From the NCBI GenBank assembly GCA_023489025.1, contig JAMDCN010000010.1:1-9961 (forward strand): 9,961 nucleotides of DNA, read 5' to 3'. The stretch comes from Deltaproteobacteria bacterium (lineage in GTDB: Bacteria > Desulfobacterota_E > Deferrimicrobia > Deferrimicrobiales > Deferrimicrobiaceae). A model generated the notes under the pieces. The model did not search any database. It saw only the letters and a list, made by a program, of their open reading frames with translations, and was not told where the DNA came from. Each line of letters begins with the position of its first letter. Within the stretch, counting starts at the first letter, position 1. Position numbers and translations under genes: made by a program. Shown here one piece after another: positions 1-7,473 of the stretch.

Positions 1-2
1 GC

Positions 3-1778
3 TTCCCATTGAGGCTGCTGACGGGCTCCACCGCCCGGGCCAGGCTGCTGCGGACGTTCCTGCCGCTGACCGTCTTTTTGGTGATTGTGCTGGACGTTCT
101 TCACGGTGTCTTTCCCGGGTTTTTCACCACAAACAATGCGCTGGCGGCGGCGATATCGGCGATGGTCTTCGCGGCGGCCTCGGGGATCGTCGTCTCGCGG
201 GTGGCAATTGTGATCGGCAGGGCCATGGATCGGGCCGAGGAGCAACGGAAGCAGACCGAGGAGGCGCTCCTCCGCCTGGCCACGGCCGTCGAACAGTCCG
301 CCGAGGCGATCGTCATCACCGACATCGAGGGGACGATCCAATACGCCAATCCCGCATTCGAGCGGATCACGGGATACGGCCGGGAGGAAGTCGTCGGCCG
401 GACTCCCCGCATCCTCAAGAGCGGGAAGCACGGCGAGGAGTTCTACCGGGAACTGTGGTCCGCCATCAAACGGGGGGAGGTCTGGACGGGCACTTTTGTC
501 AACAAGCGGAAGGACGGAGGCCTGTACGAGGAAGAAGCGATCATCTCCCCGGTACGGGACTCTTCCGGCGCGCTGATGAACTTCGTCGCGGTCAAGCGGG
601 ACGTCACCAACGAGCGGAAGATGGAGGCGCAACTCCGCCAGTCGCAGAAGATGGAGGCGGTCGGAAAGCTCGCCGGCGGGATCGCGCACGACTTCAACAA
701 CCTCCTCACCGCGGTCTCGGGCTACAGCGAGCTGGTTCTGAACCGCATCGCCGGCGACGACCCGAACCGCCGCTACATCCAGGAGATCCAGAACGTCTCC
801 GGGCGGGCCGCGGCGCTGACGCGGCAGCTCCTGGCCTTCAGCCGCCGACAGATCCTCCAGCCCAGGGTCATCGAGCTGAATGCCGTCGTCGCGGAGATGG
901 ACCACATGCTCCGGCGCCTCATCGGCGAGGACATCGACCTCTTCACGGTCCTCGATCCCGGCCTCTGGAGGGTGAAGGCGGACCCGGGACAGATCGAGCA
1001 GGTGATCGTGAACCTGGCCGTCAACGCGCGGGACGCCATGCCGGAAGGAGGAAAGATGACCATCGAGACGGCGAACGCCCACATCGACGAGGCCTACGCC
1101 AGCGGGCACGTCGCCATACGCCCCGGGCCCTACGTCATGCTTGCGTTGAGCGACACCGGCGTCGGGATGGACGCGGAGACGATGTCCCGCGTCTTCGAGC
1201 CCTTTTTCACCACCAAGGAAAAAGGGAAAGGGACGGGGCTGGGCCTGTCGACCGTTTATGGAATCGTCAAGCAAAGCGGCGGCTATATCTGGGTCTACAG
1301 CGAGCCCGGTCGCGGGACGACGTTCAAGATCTATCTCCCGCGCACGGAAGGGCAGGCGGAGGCGCCGGCGCCGGCGCCCGCCTCGCCGGACCTGATCCGG
1401 GGCTCGGAGACCATCCTCCTGGTGGAAGACGAGGACGCCGTCCGGCCGTTGGTCCGGGAAGTTTTGGAGAGGAACGGCTATACCGTCCTGGCCGCCGGGA
1501 ACGGAGAGGAAGCCCTGCGGGTCGCCGGCCGACATGAAGGGAATATCCATCTCATGGTGTGCGACGTGGTGATGCCGGGAATGAGCGGGGTGGAGTTGTC
1601 GCGCAGGATCGCACCCGCCCGCCCCGATATGAAAGTCCTGTACATGTCGGGCTACACGGACAACGCCATCGTCCACCACGGCGTCCTGGACCCCGGCACC
1701 GCCTTCCTCGAAAAACCGTTCACGCCGGACGCCCTGGCGCGGAAAGTGCGCGCGGTGCTGGACGGCGGCCGCCCGTAG
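3..1778 (+). CDS. PAS-domain hybrid sensor histidine kinase, 5' end outside the window
   Basis: This is a membrane-bound hybrid histidine kinase that should autophosphorylate on His and pass the phosphate to its own C-terminal receiver. Counting from the TTG codon at 9: two hydrophobic segments (about 17-35 and 44-63), a short coiled linker rich in E/R/Q (74-90), a PAS domain (about 88-205), HisKA with the H-box AGGIAHDFNNLL (phospho-acceptor H227), HATPase_c with the N-box NLAVNARD (N339) and G-box DTGVGM (D382), a short Ala/Pro linker (AEAPAPAPAS), and a receiver with acidic residues VEDED, phospho-acceptor D519 in CDVVMPG, and K569 in EKPF. The frame is open to the left edge with no stop. 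The N-terminal stretch resembles the last helices of a longer multi-TM input module, so I read the gene as truncated by the window rather than starting at the TTG. Sensed signal unknown. Confidence 0.9.
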   Translation, partial: FPLRLLTGSTARARLLRTFLPLTVFLVIVLDVLHGVFPGFFTTNNALAAAISAMVFAAASGIVVSRVAIVIGRAMDRAEEQRKQTEEALLRLATAVEQSAEAIVITDIEGTIQYANPAFERITGYGREEVVGRTPRILKSGKHGEEFYRELWSAIKRGEVWTGTFVNKRKDGGLYEEEAIISPVRDSSGALMNFVAVKRDVTNERKMEAQLRQSQKMEAVGKLAGGIAHDFNNLLTAVSGYSELVLNRIAGDDPNRRYIQEIQNVSGRAAALTRQLLAFSRRQILQPRVIELNAVVAEMDHMLRRLIGEDIDLFTVLDPGLWRVKADPGQIEQVIVNLAVNARDAMPEGGKMTIETANAHIDEAYASGHVAIRPGPYVMLALSDTGVGMDAETMSRVFEPFFTTKEKGKGTGLGLSTVYGIVKQSGGYIWVYSEPGRGTTFKIYLPRTEGQAEAPAPAPASPDLIRGSETILLVEDEDAVRPLVREVLERNGYTVLAAGNGEEALRVAGRHEGNIHLMVCDVVMPGMSGVELSRRIAPARPDMKVLYMSGYTDNAIVHHGVLDPGTAFLEKPFTPDALARKVRAVLDGGRP

Positions 1779-1887
1779 AAAACCGGCAACCCATCCGGGT
1801 TCTCTCCCCTACCCGATTAAATTAAAGTTATCGAACCGGTTTTCCGATAATAAAACCGAACGATCGAAGCCGATCAGGAGGTTCATC
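1779..1887 (+). promoter_or_regulatory. Intergenic control region before the solute-binding sensor gene
   Basis: This 109-base gap is AT-richer than its surroundings. A -10-like GATAAT lies at 1846-1851, with only a weak -35 match (TTAAAG at 1822-1827, 18-base spacer). The -10 is embedded in two overlapping inverted repeats that cannot pair at the same time: TTATCG (1828-1833) with CGATAA (1845-1850), and CGGTTTT (1837-1843) with AAAACCG (1852-1858). Such an arrangement could be an operator or simply chance in AT-rich DNA. It suggests the downstream gene can be transcribed independently of the preceding kinase. Confidence 0.35.
1862..1881 (+). promoter_or_regulatory. Hairpin abutting a perfect Shine-Dalgarno
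   Basis: A perfect AGGAGG (1876-1881) sits 6 bases before the ATG at 1888, which fixes that start. Immediately upstream is a small stem, GATCG (1862-1866) with CGATC (1871-1875), loop AAGC, ending exactly where the Shine-Dalgarno begins. The ribosome site is clear; a regulatory role for the 5-bp stem is speculative. Confidence 0.6.
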
Positions 1888-2958
1888 ATGGACTTCTTCC
1901 GCCCGGGGAAACCTACGGTGCGCCATAAATTTTTAAAGAATTCCTTGCCGCGATTCTTCGCCTGCCCGCTGGCGGCACTCCTTCTCGCCGGTTCCGTATG
2001 CCACGGCGGCGACCTGAACGCGATCAAGGAACGGGGGGTGCTGCGGCATCTCGGAATTCCCTACGCCAATTTCGTCACCGGCAGCGGCGAGGGGATGGAC
2101 GTCGACCTTGTCCGGCTCTTCGCGCAGGACATCGGCGTGAGATACGAATTCGTCCCTGTCGACTGGAGCCAACTCTTCCCCGCGCTGATCGGCCAAAGAA
2201 TCAAGGTGAAGGGAAACGATGTCGAGTTCCTCGAAAAAACCCCGGTTCGAGGGGATATCGCGGCAAACGGCATTACCATCCTCCCCTGGCGGGAAAAAAT
2301 CGTGGCCTTTTCCGATCCGGTCTTCCCGACCCAGGTCTGGGTCGTGGCCCGCGCGGATTCCCCGGTCCGTCCCATCCGGCACACCGGGAACCTCGGAAAC
2401 GATATCGCGGAAGTGAAAAAACTTCTCCCGGGCCGCACCCTTCTCGGGACCCCGGGCACCTGTCTCGATCCTTCGCTCTATGGGCTGGAAGATGCCGGGG
2501 TGAACCTGCGGACCTTCCGCGGCCGGCTCGACGACATCGCGCCCGCGGTCATCAAAGGGGCAGCGGAACTGTCCCTCCTCGACGTCCCGGATGCCCTCCT
2601 TTCTCTCCAGAAATGGCCCGGGCAGATCAAGATCATCGGACCCGTCAGCGATCGCCAGCAGATGGCCGTCGCCTTTTCCAGGGAGTCCCCCGAGCTCCGG
2701 AAAGCGTTCAACCGGTTTCTGGAAAAGTGCAAGAGCGACGGGACCTATCTGACGCTGATCAAAAAATATTATCCATACGTTTTCGACTACTACCCTGAGT
2801 TCTTCGCAGTTCCATCAGGAAGCGGAACTCAAGAATCATGCCCTCCGGTATTTCTTTTCCGACGCGAAGGGGCGGATCGACCATCTTGCCCGTTCCAACG
2901 CGGTCGCCGCCTATTTCGAGAGCAAAGCGCTCGGGATGAGCATGGAATACGGACTTAA
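1888..2958 (+). CDS. Periplasmic solute-binding (SBP_bac_3-like) domain; frameshifted 5' part of a sensor kinase
   Basis: The 356-residue frame opens with a basic N-terminus and a hydrophobic signal or anchor segment (about residues 23-37), followed by a family-3 amino-acid-type solute-binding domain (about 42-308). Recognisable are the N-terminal IKERGVLRHLGIPYANF, the family segment ITILPWREKIVAFSDPVF whose Arg normally contacts the ligand carboxylate, and the C-terminal CKSDGTYLTLIKKYYP. No canonical lipobox precedes C38. After YYPEFF (about codon 306) the protein becomes low-complexity and biased to R, S and P: only 18 of the last 50 sense codons end in G or C, unlike the rest of the gene. 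In the +1 frame the sequence instead continues as a conserved sensor region leading into the kinase at 2936. I infer that this is the periplasmic input domain of one fused BvgS/EvgS-style kinase, disrupted by an indel or a sequencing error. As written it would give a free exported binding protein with a junk tail. Confidence 0.75.
   Translation: MDFFRPGKPTVRHKFLKNSLPRFFACPLAALLLAGSVCHGGDLNAIKERGVLRHLGIPYANFVTGSGEGMDVDLVRLFAQDIGVRYEFVPVDWSQLFPALIGQRIKVKGNDVEFLEKTPVRGDIAANGITILPWREKIVAFSDPVFPTQVWVVARADSPVRPIRHTGNLGNDIAEVKKLLPGRTLLGTPGTCLDPSLYGLEDAGVNLRTFRGRLDDIAPAVIKGAAELSLLDVPDALLSLQKWPGQIKIIGPVSDRQQMAVAFSRESPELRKAFNRFLEKCKSDGTYLTLIKKYYPYVFDYYPEFFAVPSGSGTQESCPPVFLFRREGADRPSCPFQRGRRLFREQSARDEHGIRT
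2807..2935 (+). other. Frameshift junction and start-less coding segment joining the two frames
   Basis: From about 2807 the coding signal moves to the +1 frame. That frame is open from 2759 and, between 2813 and the ATG at 2936, encodes a normal-looking sensor segment (starting HQEAELKNHALRYFF and ending YFESKALG) with 29 of 41 codons ending in G or C. It contains no ATG, GTG or TTG. The old frame loses its GC3 bias at the same place. Removing one base between about 2800 and 2812 joins YYPEFF to QFHQEAELKN. Removing 10 bases between the two AGTTC copies (2798-2802 and 2808-2812) joins YYPEF to HQEAELKN. Either restores one continuous reading frame from 1888 to 5263. Confidence 0.75.
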
Positions 2959-5263
2959 CCTCAGCCTCCCGCCGATCCGGCACCGCTTTCTTGAGGTCGT
3001 GCGGAACCACCTCGTCGAGGAGAAGCGCGTCTTTACCAGGATCGTGCTGATCGGCAACGACGGAAGGCTTTTGGTCGATGCAGGGGAAGAGAGTGCCGCG
3101 AAGCCGGTCCCCTCATGGAACCCCTTCCTTTCGCCTTCGCACCGGGAGGCGACGATCGTGGCTGTGTCCGGCGGAAACGAAGTCTTGGTTTCGGCGGCCT
3201 ATCACCTCCGAACGCGACACGAGGGGCAAATCATCGCCTGGATAAACCCCGAGACGATCGTCGGTCTGCTTCGGGATGACTGCTTGCCCGGAAGAATCGA
3301 TTACCTTGCAACGAGCTCGAAAGAGACCCCTCCGATATTCTGCGGGTCCTCTTCCCCCGACTTTCTCGGACTTCCGGAACTTCCTCCCTCCCCGAAAGAT
3401 CCGTCCGAGTTTTCCATGGAACGGCGCAACGGCACGAAGCAGGCGATGGTCGGGATCCGCCTGCCGATCGATGGAACGCCGTACTCTTTCGTGCTGATGG
3501 CGGATGCGCCGCAGGCCCTCGGCCGCATAACGCCGCAACACCTTCTCGCGGGGATGAGCCTGGGGGCGGCCTTTGTCCTGGCGGGGTGCGTCTACCTGTT
3601 TTTCCTTACCATGAAGTCATCGCTGTTGAAGGAGCGTCTCGACCAATCCATTTTGCGGGAGGAAGCGCTTCAGGCCAGCGAAGCACGGTTCCGTGCGCTG
3701 ATCGAGAACGCACAGGACGCGATCGTGGTCATCGACGAAAAGGGGGCGATCCGGTACGCCAGCCCTTCCGTCGAGCGTGTCGTTGGTTATTCCCCGGAGG
3801 AATTATTGGGGAAACCGGTGTTCGATTTACTGGACCCCGCGGAGCTCGGCCGCTCCCTCTCCCTCCTGTCGGAGGCCATCGCCCACCCCGGTGCGTTTCT
3901 TCCGAAGCCGAGGGAAGTCAACTTCCGGCACAAGAACGACACCTGGCGGACCCTCGAGTTCGTCGGGCGGAACTTCCTGAGCGATCCCCGGATCGGCGGC
4001 ATCGTCCTGAACGTCCGCGACATCACCGAACGCAAGAAGCTTGGAGATCAGCTCCTCCAGGCCGTCAAAATGGAAGCCGTAGGGAAGCTTGCCGGCGGGA
4101 TCGCGCACGACTTCAACAACCTTCTCACGGGGATCATGGGATACAGCACCCTGCTCCTGCAGGGACTGGAAAACGGCAACGGGATGCGGGACCACCTCGA
4201 GGAGATCCGGAAAGCCGCGGAGCGGGCATCGGCCCTGACCCGCCAGCTTCTGGCGTTCAGCCGGAAGCAGATCATCCAGCCCAAGGTGCTGGATCTCCGG
4301 ACCGTGATCGCGGACCTGGACAAGATGCTGCGCAGGGTGATCGGGGAAGACGTCGAACTGCTGACGGTCCCGGCGGAAGCCCTCTGGAAGATCAAGGTGG
4401 ACCCCGGACAGATCGAACAGGTGATCCTCAATCTGGCGGTGAACGCCCGGGACTCGATGCCGGAGGGCGGCAAATTGACCATCGAGACCGCAAACGCGCA
4501 CCTGGACGATCTCTACGCAAGGAGGCATCAGGCGGTCCGGGAAGGGCCGCATGTGATGCTGGCCGTGTCGGACACCGGATGCGGGATCCCCCGGGAGATC
4601 CAGCACAGGATCTTCGACCCCTTCTTCACGACGAAGGAACCGGGAAAGGGAACGGGGCTGGGACTTTCGACGGTTTACGGGATCGTAAAGCAGAACATGG
4701 GAAACATCTGGGTATACAGCGAACCGGGAAGGGGGACCACTTTCAAGATCTACTTCCCCATGGTGGACGTTTCCCCGGAACCGGCATCGCCGGCGGAACG
4801 GGCTTCGGAGGAGACGGAAACGAGGCGCGGATGCGAAACGCTGCTGGTGGCGGAGGACGACGACCTGGTGCGCGATTTGATCCGGACGATCCTGTCCGGT
4901 ACCGGCTACACGGTGCTGGAAGCGCGGGACGGGATGGAGGCATGGGAGATCGCCCGGCGGCATGAAGGCCCGATCCACATGCTGGTGACCGACGTGGTGA
5001 TGCCGCGCATGGGCGGCCGGGAACTCGCGGCCCTGTTCGCGGGCCAACGAACGGGAGCGAAGGTGCTCTTCCTGTCGGGATACACGGACGATGCCATCGT
5101 CCGCCACGGGGTGCTCGAAGCCGGCGTGGAGTTCATCCAGAAACCGTTCCGCCCGGCGGAACTGGTCCAGAGGATCCGGACGCTTCTGAACGCCGAGGAC
5201 CGGGCGATCCCTACGACGCGTCCAAAACCTCCCGGACCTTGTGAGCCAACGTGGCCGCGCTGA
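2936..5263 (+). CDS. dCache-like/PAS hybrid sensor histidine kinase (3' part of frameshifted gene)
   Basis: Counting from the ATG at 2936 (775 residues): an extracytoplasmic dCache-like region (1-200, with its first helix encoded upstream of the ATG), one TM helix (about 205-227, AGMSLGAAFVLAGCVYLFF), PAS (about 246-368), HisKA with H-box AGGIAHDFNNLL (H391), HATPase_c with NLAVNARD (N503) and DTGCG (D546), then a receiver with AEDDD, phospho-acceptor D686 in TDVVMPR and K736 in QKPF. The ATG is probably not a true start: it has no Shine-Dalgarno, it cuts a conserved region, and the protein would lack any export signal for a domain that should lie outside the membrane. The export signal and a second input domain are supplied by the frame starting at 1888. 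The last 16-17 residues, rich in Pro, run antisense to the end of the convergent kinase. The kinase and receiver motifs are intact, so the catalytic half is not visibly decayed. Confidence 0.85.
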   Translation: MSMEYGLNLSLPPIRHRFLEVVRNHLVEEKRVFTRIVLIGNDGRLLVDAGEESAAKPVPSWNPFLSPSHREATIVAVSGGNEVLVSAAYHLRTRHEGQIIAWINPETIVGLLRDDCLPGRIDYLATSSKETPPIFCGSSSPDFLGLPELPPSPKDPSEFSMERRNGTKQAMVGIRLPIDGTPYSFVLMADAPQALGRITPQHLLAGMSLGAAFVLAGCVYLFFLTMKSSLLKERLDQSILREEALQASEARFRALIENAQDAIVVIDEKGAIRYASPSVERVVGYSPEELLGKPVFDLLDPAELGRSLSLLSEAIAHPGAFLPKPREVNFRHKNDTWRTLEFVGRNFLSDPRIGGIVLNVRDITERKKLGDQLLQAVKMEAVGKLAGGIAHDFNNLLTGIMGYSTLLLQGLENGNGMRDHLEEIRKAAERASALTRQLLAFSRKQIIQPKVLDLRTVIADLDKMLRRVIGEDVELLTVPAEALWKIKVDPGQIEQVILNLAVNARDSMPEGGKLTIETANAHLDDLYARRHQAVREGPHVMLAVSDTGCGIPREIQHRIFDPFFTTKEPGKGTGLGLSTVYGIVKQNMGNIWVYSEPGRGTTFKIYFPMVDVSPEPASPAERASEETETRRGCETLLVAEDDDLVRDLIRTILSGTGYTVLEARDGMEAWEIARRHEGPIHMLVTDVVMPRMGGRELAALFAGQRTGAKVLFLSGYTDDAIVRHGVLEAGVEFIQKPFRPAELVQRIRTLLNAEDRAIPTTRPKPPGPCEPTWPR

Positions 5264-7400
5264 AGGGCTTCTGGATGAAAACCATCTCCTGCCTCGTCCT
5301 CCCCGGCGGAAACGTTCCCTCTTCCGCGTAGCCCGACATGAATAACACCTTCATCCCGGGGGATATCCCGTGCATGCGCTCCGCCAGTTCCCTGCCGCCC
5401 ATCCCGGGCATCACCATGTCCGTGAGTAACAGATCGATCGGTTTTTTTACGGTGCGGCCGAGCCGGAGCGCCTCCTCTCCGTTGGAGGCTTTCAGGACGG
5501 TGTATCCCTGCATGCAAAGGATCTCCTCGACCAGGTTCCGGACCTCCCCCTGATCCTCCACCACCAGCACCGTCTCCCTCCCCGTGGGGGGAACCGCCGG
5601 GAGAATCTCCAGCGCCGCCGGGAGCGCTTCCCCCTCTATCCGGGGAAGATAGATCTTGAAGGTCGTCCCCTTCCCCGCCTCGCTGTCCACGAGGATATAT
5701 CCTCCGCTCTGCTTGACGATCCCGTACACCATGGCAAGTCCTAAACCCGTCCCCTTCCCTTTCTCCTTCGTGGTGAAGAAGGGCTCGAAAAGATGGGCCT
5801 TCGTCTGCTTGTCCATCCCGCACCCCGTATCGGAAACCGTCAATACCACATGGGAGCCGGGGGGCACCGCAATGGGCCCCAGGGGGATCGCTTCTGAAAG
5901 CTCCACATTCGCCGTCTCGATGGCGAGCGTTCCTCCCGCGGGCATCGCGTCCCGGGAGTTGACCGCGAGGTTCATGATCACCTGCTCGATCTGACCCGGG
6001 TCGGCCATGACCGGCCAAAGGTTTCGCCTGAGCGATATCAGAAGCTTGACGTCCTCTCCGATGAGACGATGAAGCATCTTCTCTATGTGGGAAACCACCA
6101 CGTTCAAGTCCACCACCTTCGGCTGCAGGATCTGTCTCCGGCTGAAGGCAAGAAGCTGGCGGGTGAGGGATGCGGCCCGGTCCCCCGCCTTCCGGATTTC
6201 CTCCACCTCCCGCCGCCTCGGGTCGGTCTCCTCCATTTGCTGGATCAACAGGTCGGAGTATCCGTTGATGGCCGTGAGCAGGTTGTTGAAGTCATGGGCG
6301 ATACCTCCCGCGAGCCTTCCGACGGCCTCCATCTTCTGGGCCTGGCGCAGCTGGTCTTCAAGCTTCTTGCGCTCGGTGATGTCCCGGAAGATCATGCTCG
6401 TCCTTTGATCCCCGTGCCGGTCTTCGTAAATCCGGGAAGCGATTTCGACGGGGAACCGCGTCCCGTCCTTCCGGACGAAGGTCAATTCCCCCCGGGCCAT
6501 GCCGGTCCGGGCCCGCTCCTCCAGCAAAACCGGCAGGCGGGGGTCCGACAGGTCGACGACGCCGGCTCTGCCGGCCTCGCAGACCTCTTCTTCCGTGCGT
6601 CCCAGCATCCGGCAGGCGGCGGGGTTGGCGGCCAGGGTATTGCCGTCCGGCGTCGTCATCAGGGCTCCGTCCATGCTGTTCTCGAAGATCGCCCGGAACT
6701 GCCCTTCGGCTTCCCGAAGCGCGTCCTCCACCGCCTTTGCCCGCTTGTTGAGGTTCAAACCCGCTATCCAATGGTCGAGGATCGCAGTGGATAATTCCTG
6801 GCCGAGGAAAATCTCCGGCGGGATGTAATGGATATTCTCGAAGAACTCCGTCCCGACGACGGCCATGGGGTGGGTCGCGAGCACCTGGAGAAGCAAGGAG
6901 GCGGGAAACCGCCTGCGGTCGTACTGGCAGAGGGCCAGGCACCGGCTTCCGGGGAGGAAGGTGTTCAGCCTCGATTCGTACTCGATGAGGCGCTCGGAGC
7001 CGGGAGATCCCCTCAAGGCCCAGGACATCTCGCCCGTTACCCTCAAGGCCCGGCATCCTTCCTTTTCGGCCCGGTCGGTCTCCTGCCGCAGGAGAGAGAT
7101 CATCCGGTCCGGGTCGAAGACCCCGTCGCGCATATAGGCCTCATCGACCGAGAGGATCGCAAGCTGCCTCTTTTCCAGGAACCGCCGCACGTCGAGCCCG
7201 TCCTGCCGCAAGTACTCCAGGACGGTCTCCGCGGTCCGCGCGTCCACGATGTAGAGGATTTTCTCGTTTTGCTCAAGCCCCCGGCGCAGGTAGGGGGTCA
7301 GGAGCGCCCGGTGTTCTCCCTCCGTATCGTAAATGCAGCAGAGGTGATCGCCGGGTTTGAGGTGCTGAATGTCGGCGAGATGGGATGCCGCTGTCGTCAT
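5211..7400 (-). CDS. MEDS-PAS hybrid sensor histidine kinase
   Basis: This is a 729-residue kinase with no signal peptide or TM helix, so it should be cytoplasmic. Domains: an N-terminal MEDS domain (methanogen/methylotroph DcmR sensory; about 10-200, with the hallmarks HLKPGDHLCCIYD near the start and YEXRLN-type and ALCQYD motifs later), a helical linker, PAS (about 232-350), HisKA with H-box AGGIAHDFNNLL (H369), HATPase_c with NLAVNSRD (N481) and DTGCGM, and a receiver with VEDQ, phospho-acceptor D661 in LTDMVMPG and the Lys in QKPF. MEDS is known from DcmR, a regulator of dichloromethane use, and has been proposed to sense small hydrocarbon-derived ligands; the ligand here is unknown. The second acidic-pocket residue reads Q (VEDQ) where many receivers have D/E, but the first D/E pair is present. 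The ATG at 7400 has no evident Shine-Dalgarno. The 3' end overlaps the convergent kinase by 53 bases. Confidence 0.92.
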   Translation of the reverse strand: MTTAASHLADIQHLKPGDHLCCIYDTEGEHRALLTPYLRRGLEQNEKILYIVDARTAETVLEYLRQDGLDVRRFLEKRQLAILSVDEAYMRDGVFDPDRMISLLRQETDRAEKEGCRALRVTGEMSWALRGSPGSERLIEYESRLNTFLPGSRCLALCQYDRRRFPASLLLQVLATHPMAVVGTEFFENIHYIPPEIFLGQELSTAILDHWIAGLNLNKRAKAVEDALREAEGQFRAIFENSMDGALMTTPDGNTLAANPAACRMLGRTEEEVCEAGRAGVVDLSDPRLPVLLEERARTGMARGELTFVRKDGTRFPVEIASRIYEDRHGDQRTSMIFRDITERKKLEDQLRQAQKMEAVGRLAGGIAHDFNNLLTAINGYSDLLIQQMEETDPRRREVEEIRKAGDRAASLTRQLLAFSRRQILQPKVVDLNVVVSHIEKMLHRLIGEDVKLLISLRRNLWPVMADPGQIEQVIMNLAVNSRDAMPAGGTLAIETANVELSEAIPLGPIAVPPGSHVVLTVSDTGCGMDKQTKAHLFEPFFTTKEKGKGTGLGLAMVYGIVKQSGGYILVDSEAGKGTTFKIYLPRIEGEALPAALEILPAVPPTGRETVLVVEDQGEVRNLVEEILCMQGYTVLKASNGEEALRLGRTVKKPIDLLLTDMVMPGMGGRELAERMHGISPGMKVLFMSGYAEEGTFPPGRTRQEMVFIQKPFSAATLAHKVREVLDAS

Positions 7401-7420
7401 GTGAAACCGATTATATCATC
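7401..7420 (-). promoter_or_regulatory. Consensus -10 box very close to the MEDS kinase start
   Basis: On the minus strand a perfect TATAAT (7415 down to 7410) lies only 9 bases before the ATG at 7400, within an imperfect 12-base palindrome (7409-7420, 10 of 12 positions symmetric). No good -35 and no Shine-Dalgarno are visible. If the box is used, the transcript would begin within a few bases of the ATG, giving a leaderless or nearly leaderless mRNA. It may also be a chance match. Confidence 0.35.
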
Positions 7421-7467
7421 GCTGAAACAAGGCATTCGCCGAGGATCCGTGGAATCGGAGGGCGGCG

Positions 7468-7473
7468 AAGGGG
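7468..7473 (+). promoter_or_regulatory. Ribosome binding site deciding the peptidase start
   Basis: AAGGGG lies 7 bases before the ATG at 7481. This favours that start over the in-frame ATG at 7490, which would be 16 bases away, and over the in-frame ATG at 7385, which would bury the signal peptide behind about 32 polar residues. Confidence 0.5.

Noticed and set aside
1365..1390. GCC/GGC-rich repeat tract in the first kinase
   Set aside because: It encodes the short Ala/Pro linker between the ATPase and receiver domains and is ordinary for interdomain linkers in high-GC genomes.
455..1537. 360-codon open frame on the plus strand inside the first kinase
   Set aside because: It lies in the +2 shadow of a gene with clear kinase motifs; the product is Arg/Pro/Gly-rich with no domain, typical of high-GC out-of-frame reading.
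1788..1801. Possible terminator hairpin AACCC/GGGTT after the first kinase
   Set aside because: The stem is only 5 bp and is followed by CTCTCCCC rather than a T-run, so it is not a convincing intrinsic terminator.
2761..2766. A6 run as the frameshift site
   Set aside because: Shifting here would replace the conserved-looking KKYYPYVFDYYPEFF with a Ser/Thr-rich string, so the change of frame must be downstream near 2800-2812.
3827..5107. 426-codon antisense frame inside the second kinase
   Set aside because: The product is rich in His, Arg, Pro and Asp with no recognisable domain; explained by GC3 bias of the real gene.
4906..6018. 370-codon minus-strand frame spanning both convergent kinases
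   Set aside because: It is a frame shadow of the MEDS kinase over part of its length and has no start signal or domain.
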